Assembly (NCBI RefSeq): GCF_001273755.1
Contig: NZ_LGYA01000001.1
Location: 3,740,173-3,804,172 of the forward strand
DNA: 64,000 nucleotides
Reading direction: 5' to 3'
Origin: Peribacillus butanolivorans
Lineage (GTDB): Bacteria > Bacillota > Bacilli > Bacillales > DSM-1321
Shown here: positions 45,025 to 55,138 of the stretch, one piece after another
How positions within the stretch are numbered: the stretch's first letter is position 1
Layout: the number at the start of each line of letters is the position of its first letter
Notes under the pieces: generated by a model
The model's input: the letters and a program-made list of their open reading frames with translations, nothing else
Databases searched by the model: none
Told to the model about the DNA's origin: nothing
Position numbers and translations under genes: made by a program

Positions 45025-46803
45025 CTACACTTTTCCTTTTAAGCTTTTATTTAACGTTACCGTAAAAGTCGTACCCGATCCCGGCGTACTTTCTACTTTG
45101 ATTTTACCTTTATGGACTTCTATAATATGCTTGACGATAGCGAGTCCGATGCCTGTTCCTCCTGAATCACGACTCCTTGCCTTATCAATGCGATAAAACC
45201 GTTCAAAGATTCTTGGAAGTTCTTTTTCTTCAATACCGATACCGCTATCTTGGACTACAATATCCACCGTTTGTTCATTTTCAGTGACGTTCACGGTGAC
45301 CCACCCTCCATTTGGTGTATATGTCAACGCGTTAGTAATCAAATTAATGAAAACCTGTTTGATCCTGTCTGATTCCCCTTCAATAAAAACAGGTTTCGAA
45401 GAAGATTTTATCTCAAGAGAAACTTCTTTTTCCTTCAATTTACCAATAAGCATCTCTTGTATATCACCAAGGACATTTGTAATATCCACGTCGCCTGTTT
45501 TTAAAACAAATTCCTGTTGCTCCATTTTTGATAAATTAAGAAGTTCCTGAATGAGTTCTTGCAGCCGATCACTTTCTTTCAAGATAATGGATAAAAAGTG
45601 CTTCAATGTTTTTTCGTCTTTTAAAGCCCCATCGAGCAACGTTTCTGAAAAGCCTTTGATAGAAGTAATCGGTGTTCTTAGTTCATGGGATACATTGGCC
45701 ACAAAATCCTTCCGCATTTGCTCGAGCCTTTTCAATTCGGTAATATCATGGAAAATGAGGAGAATCCCCTTCCATTCGTCATGAGTACCGATAATCGGAG
45801 CCCCGTATATCTCAAAATGCTTACGTTCAATGGCAAGTGGTATTTTCACTTGGCGTTTTATTGTCTTTTCCGTCCGGAAAATTTCCTCTATTATAGAAAT
45901 GACTTCTTTATCTTTAATGACCGAGTAAAATACTTGAAACAAAAACGTAGCCGAGTTTACTCCGAAGCTTTTTTTGAATTCCCGGTTAATTAAGGTCGTA
46001 TAGCCCTTACTGTCGATTAATAGGACACCGCTACCGATATTTTCAACCAGTGTTTCCAAACGATCCTGATTCATTTCCCTAGCCGTTTCTGTTTCCTGTA
46101 AATTCCTCGCTAATATGTTTAGCGAAGTCGTGAGCATCCCTGTTTCATCAGAATGCTGCTCGAATGTCCGAGTTCTATAGTTCCCCTTTGCCAATTCAAT
46201 GGCTGCCATCGTTGCTTCCTCAATCGGCCGGGTATAATAAGAAGTGATTTTACTCGCAAGCATGAGGATAATGATCAAGGCTACCCCTAAACAAATGATC
46301 AATATTTGCCACATTTGCTTATTAACTTGGTGGATGGCCTCTATTTCGTTGCTATGAACGACAAATCCTTCAATTTCTCCATCCTTTTCAATCGTTTTCC
46401 AATAATAATGGAGATCCGATTCTCCCTCGATAACTTCATATCCTTCTTCTTGCTTAAGACCTTTTTCCAAGATGATCTTTCGAAGGATATTGGCATGGTT
46501 TTTATGTAGCTCATTTGACGATGTTGAATCGTATAAAATCTCTCCACTCGCTGAGAGGATGGTTAAGTTGGAATCTAACAAGGGTGTTAATTTTGCCGTT
46601 TTCCCTTCTTCCAAAAAGGATGTAATCCCCCCATGCTCCTGAATATATGTAGAAATGAAAAATGTTTCGTTCTGTATACGCTCATTAAATGTTTTAATAT
46701 AATAACTTTTGAACAAATGTCCCAATAAAAAGCCCACGGCCATCATGACGACCATCACCAACATGATGAGAGTATAAAGAAGCTTTTTACGATAGGTGGT
46801 CAT
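45025..46803 (-). CDS. phoR: Phosphate-starvation sensor histidine kinase PhoR
   Basis: 592 residues from the ATG at 46803: TM1 (about 8-30), extracytoplasmic domain, TM2 (about 165-187), HAMP, PAS (LVENIGSGVLLIDSKGYTTLINREF), HisKA with the phosphoacceptor in FVANVSHELRTPITSIKGF, and HATPase (FINLITNALTYTPNGG; DSGIGIEEKELPRIFERFYR; GGTGIGLAIVKHIIE). It controls PhoP. The ATG overlaps the phoP end by 17 bases; the earlier in-frame TTG has no support. Confidence 0.95.
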   Translation of the reverse strand: MTTYRKKLLYTLIMLVMVVMMAVGFLLGHLFKSYYIKTFNERIQNETFFISTYIQEHGGITSFLEEGKTAKLTPLLDSNLTILSASGEILYDSTSSNELHKNHANILRKIILEKGLKQEEGYEVIEGESDLHYYWKTIEKDGEIEGFVVHSNEIEAIHQVNKQMWQILIICLGVALIIILMLASKITSYYTRPIEEATMAAIELAKGNYRTRTFEQHSDETGMLTTSLNILARNLQETETAREMNQDRLETLVENIGSGVLLIDSKGYTTLINREFKKSFGVNSATFLFQVFYSVIKDKEVISIIEEIFRTEKTIKRQVKIPLAIERKHFEIYGAPIIGTHDEWKGILLIFHDITELKRLEQMRKDFVANVSHELRTPITSIKGFSETLLDGALKDEKTLKHFLSIILKESDRLQELIQELLNLSKMEQQEFVLKTGDVDITNVLGDIQEMLIGKLKEKEVSLEIKSSSKPVFIEGESDRIKQVFINLITNALTYTPNGGWVTVNVTENEQTVDIVVQDSGIGIEEKELPRIFERFYRIDKARSRDSGGTGIGLAIVKHIIEVHKGKIKVESTPGSGTTFTVTLNKSLKGKV

Positions 46804-47518
46804 TCTTTTTTGGCTCCTCAAGCTTATAACCCAAGCCCCTGATCGTTTTGATATAAAGAGGTTTTCTTGTATCTTGCTCTATTTTTTCACGAAGGTGGCT
46901 AATATGGACATCAACGATTCGCGAATCTCCCGCAAAATCATAATTCCAAACCGCACTTAAGAGCTGATCTCTCGTTAAAACTCTTCCTTTATTCTTTGCA
47001 AGGTATAAAAGTAATTCAAATTCCTTTGGAGTTAATTCTAATTGTTGTTCATCAAAGAATGCTTCGTAACGTTCAGGATAGACTTTTAAGCCGCCTAATT
47101 TTAGGAATCCATCTTCCTGATCAAGATTTGTTTCATTGCCAGTCGATTGAAGCTGGGATCTTCTTAGTATTGCCTTAATTCGGGCAACCACCTCACGAGG
47201 ACTAAAAGGTTTGGTTAAGTAATCATCCGCCCCTAGTTCAAGACCAAGCACTTTGTCAAATTCATCGTCCTTAGCTGTCAACATCAAAATGGGTATATTG
47301 ATTTTTTGCTGACGAAGCTGTTTACACACTTCAAGCCCATCCATTTTAGGCAACATCAGATCCAATACGACTAAATCCGGTCGTATATCCACAGCAGCCT
47401 GCAGACCTTCTTCCCCATCTAAAGCTGTAACTACTGAATAGCCTGCCTGTTCTAAATTATACTGAAGTAAGGTAACTATTGATTGTTCATCATCCACTAC
47501 GAGAATTTTCTTTGACAT
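46787..47518 (-). CDS. phoP: Phosphate-starvation response regulator PhoP
   Basis: 243 residues: receiver domain (VDDEQSIVTLLQYNLEQAGY; phospho-acceptor in LVVLDLMLPKMDG; TAKDDE; GADDYLTKPFSPREVVAR) and an OmpR-type winged helix (ELTPKEFELLLYLAKNKGRVLTRDQLLSAVWNYDFAGDSRIVDVHISHLREKIE). It regulates phosphate-scavenging genes. GGAGG precedes the ATG. Lies downstream of mdh, as in B. subtilis, with its own promoter region. Confidence 0.97.
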   Translation of the reverse strand: MSKKILVVDDEQSIVTLLQYNLEQAGYSVVTALDGEEGLQAAVDIRPDLVVLDLMLPKMDGLEVCKQLRQQKINIPILMLTAKDDEFDKVLGLELGADDYLTKPFSPREVVARIKAILRRSQLQSTGNETNLDQEDGFLKLGGLKVYPERYEAFFDEQQLELTPKEFELLLYLAKNKGRVLTRDQLLSAVWNYDFAGDSRIVDVHISHLREKIEQDTRKPLYIKTIRGLGYKLEEPKKNDHLS

Positions 47519-47709
47519 TAGATCCTCCTGAATTATGTATTACCCCTGAGACTTTTTTCAGTCTACTCATCCAACTCTATTATAAAGAATATTATATGAA
47601 ATTTACACATAAAAAAAACATCATTGAAAAGTAATCCTACCATCAGCAGGGATCATCGTCTTCTTTATGGTTATTAAACATGGATTAATTAAGTCCCGGT
47701 TAGAAACGG

Positions 47710-47792
47710 CCAGAAAAAAACTACCCGGTTGGATGGGAGGATAAGGCCTTAGCTTAGCCTTCCCTTCCATTCTTCCGGGCAGTCATATTAAG
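47710..47792 (-). terminator. Long terminator after mdh
   Basis: ACTGCCCGGAAGAATGGAAGG pairs imperfectly with the arm ending CCATCCAACCGGGTAGT, followed by seven Ts on the minus strand. The internal loop itself holds CTTAGCTTAG-like palindromic sequence. It separates the citZ-icd-mdh transcript from phoPR. Confidence 0.85.
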
Positions 47793-47808
47793 ATGCTTTC
47801 AATGTCTC

Positions 47809-48744
47809 TTATTGTAAAACTTGCATTACTGCTTTAACTGATTCAACTGATTTAGAAAGTGATGCTTTTTCGTCTTCAGTTAATTCAAGTTCGATAATTT
47901 GTTCGATACCATTTGCACCTAGTACAGTTGGCACGCCAAGGTAGATTCCTTTGAATCCGTATTCGCCTTCAAGGTAAGCGATAGAAGGTAGAACGCGACG
48001 TTGGTCTTTAAGGATAGCTTCAGCCATTTCTACTAGAGCTGCAGCCGGTGCATAATATGCACTTCCGTTTCCAAGAAGGTTAACGATTTCTCCGCCACCA
48101 GTACGTGTACGAGCAACGATTGCTTCTAAACGATCTTGAGGAATCAATGTTTCCAAAGGAATTCCGCCAGCGTAAGAGTAACGCACTAGAGGAACCATAT
48201 CGTCACCGTGTCCACCAAGAACGAAACCAGTTACATCTTTAACAGACAGGTTTAATTCTTGAGCTACGAAAGTACGGAAACGAGCTGTATCAAGTACACC
48301 AGATTGTCCAATTACGCGTTCTTTAGGGAAACCTGATTCTTTATAAACAGTGTATGTCATTGCGTCTACTGGGTTTGTTAAAACGATGATGGTTGTATTT
48401 GGAGAATATTTGACTACTTCTTTAGTTACAGATTTCATAACCTTTTGGTTAGTTTGAACTAAATCGTCACGGCTCATACCAGGTTTACGAGCGATACCAG
48501 CAGTGATGATGACTACGTCAGAATCAGCTGTATCTTCATAGTTAGAAGTACCGATGATGTTAGCGTCAAAACCTTGAACTGGAGCTGCCTCGGCCATATC
48601 AAGTGCTTTACCTTTTGTTGGGTTTTCAGCTTGTGGAATATCAACTAAAACGATATCACCAAGTTCTTTTTGAGCTGCTAGGAATGCTGCTGTTGCTCCA
48701 GTGAAACCAGCACCAACTACTGTGATTTTTTTACGTTTAGACAT
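47809..48744 (-). CDS. mdh: Malate dehydrogenase
   Basis: 311 residues, LDH-like type: NAD-binding [18 protein letters not shown], active-site region [19 protein letters not shown] with the catalytic histidine, and substrate arginine in [16 protein letters not shown]. It interconverts malate and oxaloacetate. Third gene of citZ-icd-mdh; GGAGG precedes the start. Confidence 0.97.
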   Translation of the reverse strand: MSKRKKITVVGAGFTGATAAFLAAQKELGDIVLVDIPQAENPTKGKALDMAEAAPVQGFDANIIGTSNYEDTADSDVVIITAGIARKPGMSRDDLVQTNQKVMKSVTKEVVKYSPNTTIIVLTNPVDAMTYTVYKESGFPKERVIGQSGVLDTARFRTFVAQELNLSVKDVTGFVLGGHGDDMVPLVRYSYAGGIPLETLIPQDRLEAIVARTRTGGGEIVNLLGNGSAYYAPAAALVEMAEAILKDQRRVLPSIAYLEGEYGFKGIYLGVPTVLGANGIEQIIELELTEDEKASLSKSVESVKAVMQVLQ

Positions 48745-48866
48745 GTTATTTCCTCCTTAAAATATATAAATACTTTCGGAATACTTTTAACGTCTTTATG
48801 CACATAAAGCTCCCTGAAAAAGAAGACCATATCGGCTCTTTTCCAGAAAGCATCATAAGTAATTAA

Positions 48867-50138
48867 TTATTTAAGGTTTTTGATAAGTTCGTCAGCGAAC
48901 TCAGAACATTTAACTTCTGTTGCACCTTCCATTAGGCGGGCAAAGTCATATGTTACAACTTTAGAAGCAATTGTTTGTTCTACTGATTTTGTGATGCTGT
49001 CTGCAGCTTCGTTCCAACCAAGGTGTTCAAGTAAAAGAACGCCTGAAAGAAGAACTGAAGATGGGTTAACTTTATCAAGACCAGCGTATTTAGGAGCTGT
49101 TCCATGAGTTGCTTCGAAGATAGCATGTCCAGTTTCGTAGTTGATGTTTGCTCCTGGAGCAATACCAATTCCGCCAACTTGTGCAGCAAGTGCATCAGAA
49201 ATGTAATCTCCGTTTAAGTTCATTGTTGCAACAACATCAAACTCTTTAGGACGAGTTAGGATTTGTTGTAAGAAGATATCAGCAATAGAATCTTTAACGA
49301 TGATTTTGCCTTCAGCTTCAGCAGCAGATTGTGCTTTGTTAGCAGCTTCAGTGCCTTCAGCTTCTTTAATTTGATCATATTGGTTCCAAGTGAACACTTT
49401 CTCAGCGAATTCTTGTTCTGCAACTTCATAACCCCAAGTTTTGAATGCGCCTTCTGTAAATTTCATGATGTTACCTTTATGAACAAGAGTTAATGATTTA
49501 CGGCCTTCTTTGATCGCATAGTTAAGTGCAGAACGAACAAGACGTTTTGTTCCTTCTTCAGAAATTGGTTTAATACCAATACCAGAAGTTTCAGGGAAAC
49601 GAATATTTTTAACACCGAATTCATTTTGTAGGAAATCGATTAATTTTTTCGCTTCGTCAGAACCTTTTGCATATTCGATACCAGCATAGATGTCTTCAGT
49701 GTTTTCACGGAAGATAACCATGTCAGTGTCTTCAGGACGTTTAACTGGTGAAGGTACACCGTCAAAGTAACGTACTGGACGTAGACATACGAATAAGTCT
49801 AATACTTGACGCAATGCAACGTTCAATGAGCGGATTCCGCCACCGATTGGTGTTGTAAGAGGTCCTTTAATAGCGATTAGATATTCATTAATGACATCAA
49901 GAGTTTCTTGTGGAAGCCATTCGCCTGTTTGGTCAAATGCTTTTTGTCCAGCTAAAACTTCTTTCCATTCGATTTTCTTTTCGCCATTGTATGCTTTTTC
50001 AACAGCTGCGTCTAAAACGCGTGAAGCTGCTGCCCAGATATCAGGACCGATTCCGTCTCCCTCAATGTAAGGAACGATTGGGTTGTTTGGTACGTTAAGA
50101 GCACCGTTAGTAACTGTGATTTTTTGGCTTTGTGTCAT
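48867..50138 (-). CDS. icd: NADP-dependent isocitrate dehydrogenase
   Basis: 423 residues: substrate-binding region [28 protein letters not shown], with the phosphorylatable serine of the RSLN motif, [18 protein letters not shown], the metal site region [26 protein letters not shown] and [17 protein letters not shown]. It converts isocitrate to 2-oxoglutarate and thus competes with AceA, encoded 4 kb away, for the same substrate. A hairpin precedes its ribosome binding site. Confidence 0.98.
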   Translation of the reverse strand: MTQSQKITVTNGALNVPNNPIVPYIEGDGIGPDIWAAASRVLDAAVEKAYNGEKKIEWKEVLAGQKAFDQTGEWLPQETLDVINEYLIAIKGPLTTPIGGGIRSLNVALRQVLDLFVCLRPVRYFDGVPSPVKRPEDTDMVIFRENTEDIYAGIEYAKGSDEAKKLIDFLQNEFGVKNIRFPETSGIGIKPISEEGTKRLVRSALNYAIKEGRKSLTLVHKGNIMKFTEGAFKTWGYEVAEQEFAEKVFTWNQYDQIKEAEGTEAANKAQSAAEAEGKIIVKDSIADIFLQQILTRPKEFDVVATMNLNGDYISDALAAQVGGIGIAPGANINYETGHAIFEATHGTAPKYAGLDKVNPSSVLLSGVLLLEHLGWNEAADSITKSVEQTIASKVVTYDFARLMEGATEVKCSEFADELIKNLK

Positions 50139-50163
50139 GTCTCTTTACCTCCGATTCAAATTC

Positions 50164-50208
50164 AAAGGTTAGCTGGCCGCTTAAATTTAAGCAGAACCAC
50201 TAACCTTT
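50164..50208. repeat. Hairpin in the citZ-icd intergenic region
   Basis: AAAGGTTAG (50164-50172) and CTAACCTTT (50200-50208) enclose the palindrome CTTAAATTTAAG. On the icd strand no T-run follows, so it is not a terminator of citZ; it could be a processing or stability element between citZ and icd. Confidence 0.6.
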
Positions 50209-50288
50209 TTTACTCACATCTATTAATTTACTACAAAATCGATGAAATAAAAAATAAAATTTCGAAAAAACTTTTATCTATTCAAAAA

Positions 50289-51404
50289 TTATCGGTTTTC
50301 AATCGGTACGTATTTTTGCATACCTGGTCCAACATACTCTGCACGTGGACGGATCAGACGGTTGTTTGAATATTGCTCTAGGATATGAGCAATCCATCCT
50401 GAAGCACGGCTTACAGCAAAGATTGGTGTAAATAGGTCATGCTCGATACCTAAACTGTGGTATACAGAAGCAGAGTAGAAATCAACGTTTGGTGGAAGAT
50501 TTTTTTGACCAGTTACAATTTCATGAATTTTGATAGACATATCGTAGTATTGTGGTTGACCAGTAAGTTCAGTCAATTTTTGAGACATTTCTTTAAGGTG
50601 TTTAGCACGTGGATCACCTTTACGGTATACACGGTGGCCAAAGCCCATGATTTTTTCTTTATTAGCTAATTTTTCGTTGATATAAGGCTCAACGTTTTCT
50701 ACAGAACCAATTTCTGTAAGCATTTTCATAACTTGTTCGTTAGCTCCGCCGTGAAGAGGGCCTTTTAATGCGCCGATAGCAGAAGTCACGCCAGAATAGA
50801 TATCAGATAATGTAGCCACACAAACACGTGCAGTGAATGTAGAAGCGTTTAATTCATGGTCAGCATGTAGAACTAATGCTTTGTTGAATGCTTCTTCTTC
50901 GATTGCTGTTGGTTCATTACCGCTTAACATATATAAGAAGTTAGCAGCAAAGCTTAGATCAGTACGTGGTGCAACCGCTTCTTTTCCTTGACGGATACGA
51001 GCGAAAGTTGTTACCAATGTAGGGATTTTTGCTTGGATGCGGATTGCTTTACGATAGTTAGCGTCTTCACTCATTACATCTGCTTCTTCATCATAAAGAC
51101 CAAGAAGAGATACTGCTGTACGAAGAGCTCCCATTGGATGTACTTTATCAATTGGGTATGTTTTGAAATGATTAACCACTTCAGCTGGAATTGCAGCATT
51201 TTCAGCAAGTTGTTTAGTTAATTCTTCTAATTGGCTTTTGTTTGGAAGAGCTCCATGCCATAAAAGATAGATTACTTCCTCGAATGTTGCGTTTACAGCT
51301 AAATCATCGATATCATAACCTACATACGTTAACGTATCATCGATAATAGAGCTTACTGATGAAGTTGTTGCTACCACACCTTCAAGACCTTTTGTTGCTG
51401 TCAT
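50289..51404 (-). CDS. citZ: Citrate synthase
   Basis: 371 residues with motifs GPLHGGANEQVMKML, the catalytic histidine-containing GFGHRVYRKGDPRAKHLKEM and the final FAVSRASGWIAHILEQ. It condenses acetyl-CoA with oxaloacetate. First gene of the citZ-icd-mdh group. The upstream 540-bp gap has a catabolite-responsive element and hairpins. GGAG precedes the start. Confidence 0.98.
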   Translation of the reverse strand: MTATKGLEGVVATTSSVSSIIDDTLTYVGYDIDDLAVNATFEEVIYLLWHGALPNKSQLEELTKQLAENAAIPAEVVNHFKTYPIDKVHPMGALRTAVSLLGLYDEEADVMSEDANYRKAIRIQAKIPTLVTTFARIRQGKEAVAPRTDLSFAANFLYMLSGNEPTAIEEEAFNKALVLHADHELNASTFTARVCVATLSDIYSGVTSAIGALKGPLHGGANEQVMKMLTEIGSVENVEPYINEKLANKEKIMGFGHRVYRKGDPRAKHLKEMSQKLTELTGQPQYYDMSIKIHEIVTGQKNLPPNVDFYSASVYHSLGIEHDLFTPIFAVSRASGWIAHILEQYSNNRLIRPRAEYVGPGMQKYVPIENR

Positions 51405-51531
51405 ACTAAATCTCTCCTTTTCCTAAGTATTCCCCTATGCCCTTGCTTATTGCGTATAAATATAGCGCTTCCAAGAAATTAGCTATTGAATACAACCATC
51501 TATTTTTTAGCAGAAGACATACATCTTGTAT

Positions 51532-51545
51532 TGGAAGCGTTCACA
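51532..51545 (-). promoter_or_regulatory. cre-like CcpA site upstream of citZ
   Basis: TGGAAGCGTTCACA matches TGWAARCGYTWNCW at 12 of 14 positions, 128 bp before the citZ start. In B. subtilis citZ is under CcpA and CcpC control. Confidence 0.6.
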
Positions 51546-51611
51546 GAATATGACCCCAACAATAGTAAAATGTACGATAATCCTTTATACGAAATTCTAA
51601 AAATAATGCTT

Positions 51612-51647
51612 GTAGCTATTCCTAGTGAGCGCTTGCTCAATAACTAC
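51612..51647. repeat. Long hairpin in the citZ upstream region
   Basis: GTAGCTATT (51612-51620) pairs with AATAACTAC (51639-51647) with one mismatch, enclosing GAGCGCTTGCTC. No T-run follows, so its role is unknown. Confidence 0.55.
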
Positions 51648-51941
51648 ATCTCTTTTTAAGATTCCTCAAAAATATCAATGATATTCTGAATCCCATTTTC
51701 AATAAATCAGAGCAGTTACATGATTATTATAAACAATAAACACTTTTTTGGGAATCAAAAGCACCTAAAATGTGAAAAAATTATTATTTTATTAGAAAAA
51801 TTAGCTACATATTCTCTTGCTTTTTTTTATGGGATTCAAAACGTTTTTTTGAAAATTTGTTACAAAGCAGAATAATCGAAACATTAAATAGAATTTTTTC
51901 ATTTCCACTCTTACAATCCATTCTATCATTTACCATTTTGC

Positions 51942-52403
51942 TCATTTGAAAAAATCAAAGATTTGCATGCATAGATAAGCAATTCCTGCCCCAATTAACG
52001 GTCCAACAGCGACACCTTTGAATAATGCGACCGCAAGAATCGTCCCAAAAACAAGAGCCGTTGTAATATGCGGATCATGTGAAAGGAGGGTAATTCCATT
52101 TTTCGCTATAAGTGCGACAGCTATTCCAGATGCGAGTGCAATCCAGGCATAAGGTGACTTTATGGCGTCACCGAGTTCCTTGAAACCAATCGCTCCATTT
52201 GCAATGGGGATTAGCACTGAAATCGTAATGATGGTGACGCCTAAGTTGATCCCTTTCGCTTCTAAATATGGAAACACTTTTGTATCAAGGCCGATGAGTT
52301 TCATGAGTAAAAGAAACCCCGCAGCCGCAATCAGTGATGTGTTTTTTCCAACCCAACCGATAACTGCAAGTAAAATTAAAAATACGACAGGACCGTTTAT
52401 CAT
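51942..52403 (-). CDS. ytwI: DUF441 family membrane protein (YtwI-like)
   Basis: 153 residues with four to five membrane helices and small-residue-rich loops (KLIGLDTKVFPYLEAKGINLGVTIITISVLIPIANG; ALASGIAVALIAKNGI). Length and place agree with B. subtilis YtwI. Function unknown. Divergent from ytvI; GAAGGTG precedes the start. Confidence 0.9.
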   Translation of the reverse strand: MINGPVVFLILLAVIGWVGKNTSLIAAAGFLLLMKLIGLDTKVFPYLEAKGINLGVTIITISVLIPIANGAIGFKELGDAIKSPYAWIALASGIAVALIAKNGITLLSHDPHITTALVFGTILAVALFKGVAVGPLIGAGIAYLCMQIFDFFK

Positions 52404-52591
52404 TCTCCCTTCACCTTCTTTCTTTTTGTTATTTTAACATAACAACCTCCACTCTTTCTCAATAGGAGATTGATTTATAAAACGATACTAAAACGGAAAA
52501 AAATTAAGCAGAAAGACGAAAGAATCTTTCCTTTCTTTTCCAACGTCGTTACAATTATAATACAAAGTTTATGTTAGAAGGAGGGGATGTC

Positions 52592-53719
52592 TTGAATCCT
52601 GTTTATATTTATCGTTTCATTCGTTCTTTACTGGTCATCGGAGGCATAATTTTAGGTGGAATTGCCTTGTTCTATTTATCTAAATATACATATCCATTCA
52701 TTATTGCCATGATTATTGCTTTCTTGATGAACCCTCTGGTTACTTTTTTTGAAAAGAAAGGCCGGTTACCAAGAGGATTGGCTGTTTTCGTTTCCCTTTT
52801 ACTCATTTTTCTTTTATTTGCAGGACTCATTACCCTGCTGGTTACTGAAATTATTTCAGGTACCAATTACCTTGCTGGTGTCATACCTCAACATATTGAA
52901 ACTATAGTAGATTATATCGAAACATACATCGCGACCACTATCATCCCTTTATATAATCAAACAACCGCTATGTTCAATAATTTAGATATCGAGCAGCAAG
53001 ACACCGTCCTCAAGAATATCCAAAATATTGGCGAATCCATCACTACTGGTGTTAGTAGTTTTATTCAAGCGTTCTTAAAAAATATTCCCGCAATCATCGG
53101 CTGGTTTCCAACTACTGCAACAGCACTCCTCTTTACCCTACTGGGCACTTTCTTCATTAGTAAAGATTGGGATCACTTCGGCCGCATAACGGGAAAGTTT
53201 TTACCTGATAAGATTTTTGCAGGTGCCAAGCGTTTATTCCGGGATTTAAAACGAGCTTTATTCGGGTTTATCCGGGCACAATTCACACTTGTTTCATTGA
53301 CAACGGTTACGATCTTGATTGGTTTACTCATTTTAGGAGTGAATTATTCAATTACAATTGCATTAATTTGCGGATTGGTTGATATCATTCCCTATTTGGG
53401 TACCGGGACCATATTTATTCCATGGATTATTTTTGAATTCATTACAGGGAATACTAGCCTTGCAATTGGTTTGTCTGTGCTTTACATTATCGTAGTTGTC
53501 CAGCGTCAATTAATTGAGCCCAAAGTTCTTTCTTCTAGTATCGGATTAGATCCACTTGCTACTCTCGTTGCTTTATTCATCGGTTTCAAATTAATCGGTT
53601 TTCTGGGACTGATTGCAGGGCCTGTGGTCCTTGTCATATTTAATACACTTCAGCGCGCCCATGTCTTTAAGGCCATTTGGTCATTTATTATCGGAGCGGA
53701 TTCAAATAAAACCACCTAA
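52592..53719 (+). CDS. ytvI: AI-2E (PerM) family membrane protein YtvI
   Basis: 375 residues from a TTG at 52592, preferred because AAGGAGG is seven bases ahead; the ATG at 52571 lies before that site. Eight hydrophobic segments, with the family motif QLIEPKVLSSSIGLDPLATLVALFIGFKLIGFLGLIAGPV. In B. subtilis YtvI is a sporulation-linked integral membrane protein; related proteins are exporters or antiporters. Substrate not predictable. Confidence 0.9.
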   Translation: MNPVYIYRFIRSLLVIGGIILGGIALFYLSKYTYPFIIAMIIAFLMNPLVTFFEKKGRLPRGLAVFVSLLLIFLLFAGLITLLVTEIISGTNYLAGVIPQHIETIVDYIETYIATTIIPLYNQTTAMFNNLDIEQQDTVLKNIQNIGESITTGVSSFIQAFLKNIPAIIGWFPTTATALLFTLLGTFFISKDWDHFGRITGKFLPDKIFAGAKRLFRDLKRALFGFIRAQFTLVSLTTVTILIGLLILGVNYSITIALICGLVDIIPYLGTGTIFIPWIIFEFITGNTSLAIGLSVLYIIVVVQRQLIEPKVLSSSIGLDPLATLVALFIGFKLIGFLGLIAGPVVLVIFNTLQRAHVFKAIWSFIIGADSNKTT

Positions 53720-53761
53720 AACTTTAGAGTTAACTTTAATTAAGAAAACTCTCGTTCCTAT

Positions 53762-53800
53762 AAAAAAGTCCGCCTCGAGTTTGAGGCGGATTTTTTTATA
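53762..53800. terminator. Bidirectional terminator between ytvI and aceA
   Basis: GTCCGCCTC / GAGGCGGAT stem around GAGTTT, with A-run before and T-run after, in a convergent gap. Confidence 0.9.
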
Positions 53801-53809
53801 GTCTATCTA

Positions 53810-55093
53810 TTATTTTGAAGTCTCAAATTGTTCTGCTTCAGTAGAGCCAGCAAGTGCTGTTGTAGATGATGTTCCACCAGAAACTACTTGTGCTACTTCA
53901 TCAAAGTAACCAGTTCCAACTTCACGTTGGTGACGAGTTGCAGTATAGCCGTCAATTTCACTAGCGAATTCTGCTTGTTGAAGTTCTGAGTATGCAGCCA
54001 TTCCACGGTCTTTATAACCAAGAGCAAGGTTGAACATGCTGTGATTCAATGAGTGGAAACCTGCAAGCGTTACGAACTGGAATTTATAACCCAATTTCCC
54101 CAATTCAACCTGGTAACTAGCAATTTCTTCATCACTTAATTTTGCTTTCCAGTTAAATGATGGTGAACAGTTGTAAGCAAGTAGTTTACCAGGGAACTCT
54201 GCATGAATCGCTTCAGCAAATCGGCGAGCATCTGCTAGGTTTGGTTCAGAAGTCTCGCACCAGATAAGATCAGCATATGGTGCATATGCTAGACCACGTG
54301 CAATCGCTTGGTCAAGACCTGCGTTTGTACGGTAGAATCCTTCTGGAGTTCGTTCACCTGTGATGAAAGGTGCATCAACTGGATCGATATCATCAGTGAT
54401 CAAGTCTGCAGCATCTGCATCAGTACGAGCAATTAAAATAGTTGGTGTTCCCATTACGTCTGCTGCTAAACGAGCTGATACTAAGTTACGTACTGCAGTT
54501 TGCGTTGGGAGAAGTACTTTACCGCCTAAATGACCACATTTTTTCTCGGAAGATAGTTGGTCTTCAAAGTGAACGCCAGCAGCTCCAGCTTCAATCATAC
54601 CTTTCATTAGTTCGAATACGTTAAGTGCACCCCCGAAGCCTGCTTCAGCATCTGCTACGATTGGAGCAAACCAATCAATATCATCTTTTCCTTCAGCAAA
54701 GCTAATTTGGTCAGCACGTTGCAGTGTTTGATTAATGCGTTTAACAACCTGTGGTACAGAGTTAGCTGGGTATAAGCTTTGGTCAGGGTACATTTGTCCA
54801 GCGATATTAGCATCAGCAGCTACTTGCCAACCACTTAAGTAGATTGCTTTTAAACCAGCTTTTACTTGTTGCATTGCTTGGTTACCAGTTAATGCTCCTA
54901 GTGCGTTAATGAAATCCTCTGTATTTAAAAGGTTCCATAGTTTTTCAGAACCACGGCGAGCTAATGTTTGCTCGATATCGATAGAACCTCTTAATTTGAT
55001 AACTTCTTCAGCAGAATAAGGCCGTTTAATTCCAGTCCAGCGTGCGTCATTTTCCCAGCTTTGTTGTAGTTGTTGCGCTCTTTCATTAGTCAT
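53810..55093 (-). CDS. aceA: Isocitrate lyase
   Basis: 427 residues with catalytic signature [11 protein letters not shown] (active cysteine), [13 protein letters not shown], and NCSPSFNWK. It cleaves isocitrate to glyoxylate and succinate. Second gene of aceBA; 45 bp after aceB. B. subtilis has no glyoxylate shunt, so its presence between ytvI and fxsA is a difference from that genome. GGAGG precedes the ATG at 55093. Confidence 0.98.
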   Translation of the reverse strand: MTNERAQQLQQSWENDARWTGIKRPYSAEEVIKLRGSIDIEQTLARRGSEKLWNLLNTEDFINALGALTGNQAMQQVKAGLKAIYLSGWQVAADANIAGQMYPDQSLYPANSVPQVVKRINQTLQRADQISFAEGKDDIDWFAPIVADAEAGFGGALNVFELMKGMIEAGAAGVHFEDQLSSEKKCGHLGGKVLLPTQTAVRNLVSARLAADVMGTPTILIARTDADAADLITDDIDPVDAPFITGERTPEGFYRTNAGLDQAIARGLAYAPYADLIWCETSEPNLADARRFAEAIHAEFPGKLLAYNCSPSFNWKAKLSDEEIASYQVELGKLGYKFQFVTLAGFHSLNHSMFNLALGYKDRGMAAYSELQQAEFASEIDGYTATRHQREVGTGYFDEVAQVVSGGTSSTTALAGSTEAEQFETSK

Positions 55094-55138
55094 TATAATT
55101 TCCTCCTAATTTATATTAAACTATTAATTAACTAAATA

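Larger units (their letters stand above)
51405..51941 (-). other. Long regulatory region upstream of citZ
   Basis: No gene seen in 537 bp. It holds an inverted repeat AGCGCTTCCAA / TTGGAAGCGTT (51464-51474 and 51531-51541), a cre-like site overlapping the second arm, and a long hairpin at 51612-51647. The outer 250 bp are very AT-rich (many A and T runs) with no clear signal; I could not place the citZ promoter with confidence. Confidence 0.6.
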
